From: Alcanivorax sp. UBA4485
GTDB lineage: Bacteria; Pseudomonadota; Gammaproteobacteria; Pseudomonadales; Alcanivoracaceae
Assembly (NCBI GenBank): GCA_002389055.1
Contig: DGNT01000179.1
Location: 1 to 14,702, forward strand
Reading direction: 5' to 3'
DNA length: 14,702 bases
Shown here: positions 8,410 through 14,702 of the stretch, piece by piece
Position numbering within the stretch: position 1 is the stretch's first letter
Layout of the letters: each line of letters opens with the position of its first letter
Position numbers and translations under genes: made by a program
Notes under the pieces: model-generated
Databases searched by the model: none
The model's input: only the letters and a program-made list of their open reading frames with translations
What the model was told of the DNA's origin: nothing

Positions 8410-9567
8410 TTAGTCGTCCGCTTCGATGCGATAGGCGGCCAGCTTGCCGTCGGCGCTGAGTGCGTAGAGCACGTCGTCGACCACGATAGGGGTGGAGGCG
8501 AAGCCGTCACGGTCGTGGCGGTAGCGCGCCACCAGCTCGCCGGTTTCGCCGTCCATCCAGTGCAGATAGCCTTCGAAGTCACCGACCACTACCAGGCCGC
8601 CCTGGGCGGCGGTGCCGGTGAGGCGGCGGCCGTAAAGCTTGTCCTGCTGCCACAGGAAGCTGCCGCTGCGCTGCTCGGCGGCGCGCACCAGGCCCTCGTC
8701 GTCGGCCACGAACAGGGTGCCCAGGTGCGAACTGATGGCCTGGTGACTGGAAATGTCCTTGCTCCAGTAGGGGCGGCCGTCTTCCCAGTCGAGCACCGAC
8801 AGCTGGCCCTGGAAGGTGGCGGTGAAGACGCCGCCGTTTTCCACCAGCAGGTTGGCGTTCACGTCCACCAGCCGGTCCAGTTCGGAGCGCCCGGAGGGCT
8901 CCGCCACGCGGCGTTCCCACAGGGGCGCGCCGGTGTCCGCTTCGATGGCCGCCACCTTGCCGCTGGCGAAGCCCGCGTAGACCCGGCTGTTGAGAATCAC
9001 CGGCTGGGCACCGCCGAGCAGGGTCAGGTTGGGCACCGTGGTTTCGTAGTCCCAGATTTGCTCGCCGGTGCCGCCGTCCAGGCCCAGCACATGGCCGTCG
9101 ATGGTCTGCGCCACCACCAGGGTGCCGTTGCTGGTGGGCGCGGCCAGCACTTCACTGCTTACTTCGCTGCGCCACAGCTGTTCGCCATCGTCGCTGTCCA
9201 GGGCCACCACCTCGCCTTCGCGGGTGCCGTAGAGCACCTGGCCGTAGCCGGCGTAGAGGCCGCCGGAGATGCGGTCCTCGGTTTTACTGCGCCACTGGCG
9301 TTTGCCGTTTTCCCGGTCGAAGGCGTAGACGCGGCCGTAAATGTCGGCGGCAAACACCTGCTGGTTGGTCACCGCCGGGGCCAGGGTCATGGCGGTTTCA
9401 TCGATGCCGTCGCCAGCGCCGGAGCGCCACAGGCGGTCGACGTCGTGGCTGGCCTCGAACTCCGGCAGCGGGTTGGGCTCAATGGCGTTGGGGTTGCTGC
9501 TGCAACCGGCCAGCGCCACCAGACCGAGTAAAAACGGGGCCGTAATGGCTTTCAACATAGGGTTCAC
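8410..9567 (-). CDS. bamB: Outer-membrane assembly lipoprotein BamB
   Basis: BamB is the beta-propeller lipoprotein of the BAM complex that inserts beta-barrel proteins into the outer membrane. The 385 residues are close to the E. coli length. A lipoprotein signal peptide ends in the lipobox LAGC (lipidated C22). The body is a series of PQQ-like blades (VYAFDRENGKRQWRSK, VVALDSDDGEQLWRSE, VLGLDGGTGEQIWDYE, AAIEADTGAPLWERR, YLHWMDGETGELVARY). The segment SELDRLVDVN corresponds to the conserved loop implicated in contact with BamA. The GTG at 9565-9567 shares a base with the yfgM stop (TAGTG); ATG at 9556-9558 is a possible alternative, giving MLKAITAPFLL. Neither has a clear Shine-Dalgarno, so translation is probably coupled to yfgM. 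Confidence 0.97.
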   Translation of the reverse strand: MNPMLKAITAPFLLGLVALAGCSSNPNAIEPNPLPEFEASHDVDRLWRSGAGDGIDETAMTLAPAVTNQQVFAADIYGRVYAFDRENGKRQWRSKTEDRISGGLYAGYGQVLYGTREGEVVALDSDDGEQLWRSEVSSEVLAAPTSNGTLVVAQTIDGHVLGLDGGTGEQIWDYETTVPNLTLLGGAQPVILNSRVYAGFASGKVAAIEADTGAPLWERRVAEPSGRSELDRLVDVNANLLVENGGVFTATFQGQLSVLDWEDGRPYWSKDISSHQAISSHLGTLFVADDEGLVRAAEQRSGSFLWQQDKLYGRRLTGTAAQGGLVVVGDFEGYLHWMDGETGELVARYRHDRDGFASTPIVVDDVLYALSADGKLAAYRIEADD

Positions 9568-10202
9568 TATAGGGACTTCATGTCGTCGAGTTTCATTTGC
9601 ACGCGGTCCTTGGCGGCGCCGTTATCCAACGCGTCCAGCGCGCTGGTGTAGGCGTCGCGCGCCGCGTCCCATTTTTCCCGGGCGCCGGCGATGTCCCCTT
9701 TCAACTCCAGCGCCTGAGCCTGCCAGGCTTCCGGGAAGGTACGCGAGATCTGCTTCTCGGCGGCGTCCAGATCCCCCTGTTCGATCTGTACCCGCGCCAG
9801 GCGAACCCGGGCGGTGTATTCCAGCTCCTTGCTGGCGGCGTCGTCGGCCACCGCTTTGAGCTGCTCGGCGGCGCCGTTGAGGTTGCCGTCGTCGGCGGCC
9901 AGCTTGGCCAGGGCCAGACGGGCGTAATCCGCGTAGGCGGTGGACTCGAAGTCCTCCAGCAGGGTGTCGGCGGCGCTGCGCACCTGATCGGCGCTACCGC
10001 CCTGGCCCAGACCGGCGACCAGCGATTCGTACACCTTGGACGCTTCCGCGGCCTGGCCGCTGCTGTGTTCCTGCCACTGGCGCCAGCCGATCATGGAGCC
10101 GATCGCCAGCACGATCACCACGATGGTGGCGGTACCGTTCTTCTGCCACCATTCCTTGAGGCGTTCCGCCTGTTCTTCTTCGTCCCGGATGTAATCTGCC
10201 AC
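9567..10202 (-). CDS. yfgM: YfgM-type membrane TPR protein
   Basis: The protein has 211 residues with a short cytoplasmic N-terminus (MADYIRDEEEQAERLKEWWQ), one membrane segment at about 24-40 (ATIVVIVLAIGSMIGW) and a periplasmic tail of helical TPR-like repeats (EQLKAVADDA, RVRLARVQIEQGDLDAAEKQ, AREKWDAARDAYTSALDALD). This is the layout of E. coli YfgM, which associates with PpiD and the SecYEG translocon as a periplasmic chaperone-like factor. The GTG start is set by AAGGAG eight bases upstream. The position between hisS and bamB is the conserved one. Confidence 0.93.
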   Translation of the reverse strand: MADYIRDEEEQAERLKEWWQKNGTATIVVIVLAIGSMIGWRQWQEHSSGQAAEASKVYESLVAGLGQGGSADQVRSAADTLLEDFESTAYADYARLALAKLAADDGNLNGAAEQLKAVADDAASKELEYTARVRLARVQIEQGDLDAAEKQISRTFPEAWQAQALELKGDIAGAREKWDAARDAYTSALDALDNGAAKDRVQMKLDDMKSL

Positions 10203-10210
10203 CCCAATGT

Positions 10211-10214
10211 CTCC

Positions 10215-10216
<2 letters not shown>
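10211..10216 (-). promoter_or_regulatory. Ribosome binding site of yfgM
   Basis: AAGGAG on the minus strand, eight bases before the GTG start of yfgM. It overlaps the hisS stop codon (TAAGGAG), which fixes the GTG as start and ties the two genes together. Confidence 0.75.
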
Positions 10217-11495
<1,279 letters not shown>

Positions 11496-11500
11496 CGGTT

Positions 11501-11506
11501 CTCCTT
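11501..11506 (-). promoter_or_regulatory. Ribosome binding site of hisS
   Basis: AAGGAG on the minus strand, five bases before the GTG start at 11493-11495. It decides in favour of GTG over the internal ATG at codon 10. Confidence 0.75.
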
Positions 11507-11526
11507 ATTAAACGTTTCGCGGCGCG

Positions 11527-12645
11527 TTATTCGCTTCGCAGGATCACGCCTTTCTCTTCGTCTTCGCGCTGTCTGGCGACCTTGGCGCGCACCATGCGCT
11601 CCAGTTCATCAACCAGATTTTCAGATTTGATGTGGTGGCTCTTCTGGCCGTCCGCGTAGGACAGGTTGTTGGGCGTGCCGCCGGTGAGGCCGACATCGAC
11701 TTCGCGGGCTTCGCCGGGGCCGTTGACCAGGCATCCGATCACCGCCAGGTCGACGGATTCGTTAATGTCTTCCAGGCGCGCTTCCAGCTCGTTAACGGTC
11801 TTGATCACGTCGAAGTTCTGCCGGGAGCAGCTCGGGCAGGCGATGATGTTCACGCCCTTCTTGCGCAGGTTCAGGCTTTTCAGGATGTCGAAGCCGACGC
11901 GGATTTCCTCCACCGGGTCGGCGGCCAGGGACACACGGATGGTGTCGCCGATGCCTTCCATCAGCAGCCCGCCCAGGGCCACCGAGGATTTCACCGTGCC
12001 GGAGCGGAAAGTGCCGGCCTCGGTGACGCCCAGGTGCAGCGGCTGCTCGATCTGGCTGGCCAGCTTGCGGTAGGCCTGCAGGGTCATGAAGACGTTGGAG
12101 GCTTTGACGCTGACCTTGAAGTCCTGGAAGTCGTAGCGGTCGAGGATTTCGGCGTGGCGCAGGGCGGATTCCACCAGTGCGTCGCTGGTCGGCTCGCCGT
12201 ACTTGCGCTGCAGCTCTTTTTCCAGGGAGCCGGCGTTGACGCCGATGCGGATCGGCACGCCGTGGTCGCGGGCGGATTCGATCACCGCGCGCACCCGGTC
12301 CTCGCGGCCGATGTTGCCTGGGTTGATGCGCAGGCAGTCGGCGCCTTCGTCGGCCACTTTCAGGGCGATCTTGTAGTCGTAGTGGATGTCCGCCACCAGC
12401 GGCAGGCTGACCTGCTTGCGGATCTTGCCGAAGGCCTCGGCGGCGTCCATATCGGGCACCGAAACGCGCACGATGTCGGCGCCCACTTCCTGCAGACGGC
12501 GGATCTGGCCAACGGTGGCCTCCACGTCACAGGTGTCGGTGTTGGTCATGCTCTGCACGGAGATCGGCGCATCGCCGCCCACCGGCACGGAGCCGACGTG
12601 AATCTGACGGGATTTACGGCGCTTAATGGTGACTTCCGGTTCCAT
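11527..12645 (-). CDS. ispG: 4-hydroxy-3-methylbut-2-en-1-yl diphosphate synthase
   Basis: IspG (GcpE) is the penultimate enzyme of the MEP isoprenoid pathway, converting MEcPP to HMBPP with a [4Fe-4S] cluster and flavodoxin/ferredoxin electrons. The 372 residues match the family exactly. The N-terminal barrel has VQSMTNTDT, DIVRVSVPD, LVADIHYDY and CLRINPGNIG. The cluster ligands are visible as C270, C273 (ACPSC), C305 (GCLVNGPGE) and E312, identical in number to E. coli. The C-terminus is slightly longer and charged (RQREDEEKGVILRSE). The ATG at 12643-12645 is preceded by AGGAG at five bases. rodZ ends 17 bases upstream. Confidence 0.98.
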   Translation of the reverse strand: MEPEVTIKRRKSRQIHVGSVPVGGDAPISVQSMTNTDTCDVEATVGQIRRLQEVGADIVRVSVPDMDAAEAFGKIRKQVSLPLVADIHYDYKIALKVADEGADCLRINPGNIGREDRVRAVIESARDHGVPIRIGVNAGSLEKELQRKYGEPTSDALVESALRHAEILDRYDFQDFKVSVKASNVFMTLQAYRKLASQIEQPLHLGVTEAGTFRSGTVKSSVALGGLLMEGIGDTIRVSLAADPVEEIRVGFDILKSLNLRKKGVNIIACPSCSRQNFDVIKTVNELEARLEDINESVDLAVIGCLVNGPGEAREVDVGLTGGTPNNLSYADGQKSHHIKSENLVDELERMVRAKVARQREDEEKGVILRSE

Positions 12646-12650
12646 GCTAA

Positions 12651-12655
12651 CTCCT
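12651..12655 (-). promoter_or_regulatory. Ribosome binding site of ispG
   Basis: AGGAG on the minus strand, five bases before the ATG at 12643-12645, in the 17-base gap after rodZ. Confidence 0.7.
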
Positions 12656-12662
12656 GAAACGA

Positions 12663-13604
12663 CTAGGGCAGCGTGACGCGGACCACGTCACCGGAGCGTT
12701 GGCTGGGCAGGCTGACCGCGGAGCCGTTGATGCGTACCGCGCTCACTGCCGCCGCGTCGCCCAGGGTAACGCGGAACGGCGCCTCGCCGTCCAGATTGAC
12801 GCTGCCGCCGGCGTTTTGCTGGCCCTGGGTGAGCGTGGCGCCGGTGGCGTCCACCACTTTGATCCAGCAAACGCGGGAAAATTCCAGGGCCAGGCTGTCG
12901 ATGCCGTCTTCGCCGGGGGCGGCGGCCAGTTCGGTCTGCGAGGCCTGGCTTTGCGGTGTCTGTTCCGCCAGCTCCGGGCGGGACGCGGGTTCACCGCCGG
13001 AGGAGCCGTCGTTGGACTGTTCGGAGGGCGGCTCGCCGCCCTGGTCGCTGTCGCCGCCGCTTTCCGGCAGCGGCTGCAGACTGTCGTCCACCGGGTCGGT
13101 GGGTTCGATGGTTTCCGGCATGGCCGGCTCCGGGGCCTGCGGCGGCGCCGGGCTGTCGAAGGTTTCCTCGCCGCCACGGCCGCCGTCGTCCACGGACGGT
13201 TCCGGCGCGCTCATGTCGTCGCGGGGCCACAGCCACCAGCCCACGGCCACCAGCAGCACCACCACCAGCACCGCCAGGGCCGGCAGGCGCCATTCGCGGT
13301 TGCTGGGGGCTTCGTCCAGGGCGGCCTGCTCGCGCTCGCGCTCATCCTGGCGCATTTCGTCCACGCGCTGCTGGAATTGCCGGGCCAGCTCTTCCGCCGG
13401 CAAGCCCAGAAAACGGGCGTAGTTACGCAGATAGCCCTTGATGAAGGGGGCTTCGGGCAGGCGCTCGTAATCGTCTTGTTCCAGGGCCCGCATATAGGAA
13501 GTGGACAGCCGCAGATGCTTGCAGGCTTCCTCCTGGCTGAGACCCTTCTCTTCCCGGGCCCGGCGCAGTCTCTCGCCGGGTAATACGGTCTCGTTGGCGC
13601 TCAT
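12663..13604 (-). CDS. rodZ: Cell-shape protein RodZ (HTH / DUF4115)
   Basis: RodZ is an inner-membrane protein that links MreB filaments to the wall-synthesis complex and maintains rod shape. The 313-residue protein begins with a cytoplasmic HTH_25 domain (about 8-80: GERLRRAREEKGLSQEEACKHL onward, with APFIKGYLRNYARFLGL). A charged stretch and one membrane segment at 107-126 (LPALAVLVVVLLVAVGWWLW) follow. Residues about 130-235 are a low-complexity periplasmic linker rich in Pro, Glu, Gly and Ser, and 238-313 is the DUF4115 domain (FSRVCWIKVVDATG, VRINGSAVSL). The ATG at 13602-13604 overlaps the pilW stop as ATGA and has AGGAGG seven bases upstream. A nine-codon upstream extension is therefore rejected. 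Confidence 0.95.
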   Translation of the reverse strand: MSANETVLPGERLRRAREEKGLSQEEACKHLRLSTSYMRALEQDDYERLPEAPFIKGYLRNYARFLGLPAEELARQFQQRVDEMRQDEREREQAALDEAPSNREWRLPALAVLVVVLLVAVGWWLWPRDDMSAPEPSVDDGGRGGEETFDSPAPPQAPEPAMPETIEPTDPVDDSLQPLPESGGDSDQGGEPPSEQSNDGSSGGEPASRPELAEQTPQSQASQTELAAAPGEDGIDSLALEFSRVCWIKVVDATGATLTQGQQNAGGSVNLDGEAPFRVTLGDAAAVSAVRINGSAVSLPSQRSGDVVRVTLP

Positions 13605-14386
13605 TGACGTCCCTCCTGCGCGCTCCGCCATTCCTGCCAGAGCTTGTGCTCCCGGGTACCGGGATAGAGATTCTGCAAGGCCAGCTCATAGCTGGACTGC
13701 TGATCCTGTAAGCCGAGGGCGGCGGCCAGTTGAATGCCGGTCCACAGCCCTTCGGCGCTCTGCCGGCCGATGCGGCGCTCGTACTGTTTGTAGTAATCCC
13801 AGCCCATCTGGTGGCGGCCCTCTTCATGATAGAGCTTGGCCAGTTGCAGGGTGGCGTGGGTGGAGCGGCCGTTGAGGCGCAGGGCACGGATGAACGCGTC
13901 CTTGGCGTCGCCGGGCCGGTCCAGCGCCGCGTAGCTTTGCCCCATGTTGCTGAAGGCGCTGGCGCGGCCTTCATAGTTGGGGTCGTTGGCGGCGCGTTTG
14001 AATTTCTCCAGGGCCTCTTCGTAGCGCCGCTGGGTGTACAGCAAGGTGCCGTAATTGTTCAGTGCCGGGGCGTAGTTGCGGTCGGCGGACAGCGCTTTGC
14101 GGTAGTGGTATTCCTCTTTCTCCGCGTCGCGCTCGTAGTTGTACAGCAGCGCCATGGCGTTGTGGGCGGCGGCGCTGTCGTCGTCGATGGACAGCGCGCG
14201 GGAGAAATGGCGGCGGGCTTCGGACGGGTCGCCCATCTGCAGATACTGCAAACCGGCGGCGACCCGGGTGCGCACCGCTTCCTTGGGGTCGGCGGCGGGC
14301 CCGCCGCCGGTGGTCGTGGTGGTGCAGCCGGCCACCGCGACGGTGGCCACCAGAATCAGAACGAGCTGTCGAAGCATTGGGTTCAT
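13601..14386 (-). CDS. pilW: Type IV pilus biogenesis TPR lipoprotein PilW/PilF
   Basis: The 261-residue lipoprotein has a signal peptide ending in VAGC (lipidated C21), then TPR units: AAGLQYLQMGDPSEARRHFS, AAHNAMALLYNYERDAEKEE, APALNNYGTLLYTQRRYEEA, ASAFSNMGQSYAALDRPGDA and ATLQLAKLYHEEGRHQMGWD. This matches the PilW family (PilF in Pseudomonas aeruginosa), an outer-membrane pilotin needed for assembly of the PilQ secretin of type IV pili. The ATG at 14384-14386 overlaps the rlmN stop as ATGA and puts the signal peptide at the N-terminus. A 20-codon upstream extension would bury the signal peptide. No Shine-Dalgarno is evident, consistent with coupling to rlmN. The gene implies type IV pili; no other pilus gene is in view. 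Confidence 0.93.
   Translation of the reverse strand: MNPMLRQLVLILVATVAVAGCTTTTTGGGPAADPKEAVRTRVAAGLQYLQMGDPSEARRHFSRALSIDDDSAAAHNAMALLYNYERDAEKEEYHYRKALSADRNYAPALNNYGTLLYTQRRYEEALEKFKRAANDPNYEGRASAFSNMGQSYAALDRPGDAKDAFIRALRLNGRSTHATLQLAKLYHEEGRHQMGWDYYKQYERRIGRQSAEGLWTGIQLAAALGLQDQQSSYELALQNLYPGTREHKLWQEWRSAQEGRQ
13612..13617 (-). promoter_or_regulatory. Strong ribosome binding site of rodZ, inside pilW
   Basis: A full AGGAGG on the minus strand, seven bases before the rodZ ATG. It lies within the last codons of pilW and decides the rodZ start. Confidence 0.8.
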
Positions 14387-14702
14387 TGCACGGATGCTGT
14401 TTTGCTGTCGGGCTGTTCCGAGCGATGGAAAATGGATTCCTTCCATCGTTCGCTGCGACGGGTACGGTCTTTCACTTCGCCCACCAACTGGCCGCAGGCG
14501 GCGTCGATATCGTCGCCTCGGGTAGTGCGCACGGTGGTCATGACGCCATTGTCATTCAGGAATTTGTGGAATGCCAGAATGTCGCTTTTGCGCGAGCGTT
14601 CATAGCCCGCGTGGGGAAACGGGTTGAAGGGAATCAGGTTCACCTTCACCGGAATACCGCGCAGCAGCTTAACCAGCTGACGGGCGTGCTCCGGCTTGTC
14701 GT
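14383..14702 (-). CDS. rlmN: 23S rRNA/tRNA adenine-C2 methyltransferase, C-terminal fragment
   Basis: About 105 C-terminal residues are visible, running off the right edge: DKPEHARQLVKLLRGIPVKV, then NLIPFNPFPHAGYERS, VRTTRGDDIDAACGQLVGEV and KDRTRRSERW. This is the end of RlmN, the radical-SAM enzyme that methylates C2 of A2503 in 23S rRNA and A37 in several tRNAs. The cysteine in DAACGQL corresponds to the methyl-carrying Cys355 of E. coli. The radical-SAM CxxxCxxC motif lies outside the window. The tail (SIFHRSEQPDSKTASVQ) is an unconserved extension. The stop overlaps the pilW start as ATGA. Confidence 0.96.
   Translation of the reverse strand, partial: DKPEHARQLVKLLRGIPVKVNLIPFNPFPHAGYERSRKSDILAFHKFLNDNGVMTTVRTTRGDDIDAACGQLVGEVKDRTRRSERWKESIFHRSEQPDSKTASVQ

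Noticed and set aside
8340..8582. Minus-strand 80-codon frame crossing the hairpin and the end of bamB
   Set aside because: It overlaps bamB out of frame and continues through the palindrome; there is no independent evidence of coding.

Overview
The window is a GC-rich, gene-dense stretch of a gammaproteobacterial chromosome. Two things point to this class: the conserved order rlmN-pilW-rodZ-ispG-hisS-yfgM-bamB-der, and the divergent pair guaB/xseA. The protein sequences, the GC-rich codon usage and the REP-like repeats would suit the Alcanivorax/Pseudomonas side of the class. That placement is inference; no rRNA or other marker is present.

Region by region (window coordinates). 1-83 is the first 28 codons of guaB (minus strand), cut by the window edge. 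84-297 is the divergent guaB/xseA control region, with a good sigma70-type promoter for guaB. 298-1641 is xseA (plus strand). 1642-1872 lies between convergent genes and is filled by a REP-like inverted doublet followed by tandem fragments of the same repeat. 1873-6826 (minus strand) is a three-gene set: a TonB-dependent outer-membrane receptor, a periplasmic binding protein of the ABC_sub_bind type, and a membrane-bound BarA-like hybrid histidine kinase. 6852-8261 is der. 8262-8409 is a non-coding gap with a perfect 25-bp-stem hairpin directly behind bamB. 8410-14702 is the tightly packed run bamB, yfgM, hisS, ispG, rodZ, pilW, rlmN (the last cut by the right edge), all on the minus strand and transcribed from rlmN towards bamB.

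The rlmN-to-der run is a housekeeping operon: rRNA/tRNA methylation, type IV pilus assembly, cell shape, isoprenoid precursors, histidyl-tRNA charging, outer-membrane protein assembly and ribosome biogenesis. Neighbouring genes either overlap by ATGA or lie a few bases apart with clear Shine-Dalgarno sequences. guaB and xseA belong to purine synthesis and DNA repair.

The less ordinary part is the receptor / binding protein / hybrid kinase set, lying between der and xseA, which are close neighbours in E. coli. It has no ABC permease, ATPase, response regulator or sigma/anti-sigma partner in the window. It looks like a candidate outer membrane to periplasm to inner membrane sensing relay. The component families are known, the ligand cannot be read from the sequence, and the joint function is inference. 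The other features worth attention are the non-coding repeats: a REP-like doublet whose two copies show compensatory base changes in an internal stem, and the perfect hairpin between bamB and der.
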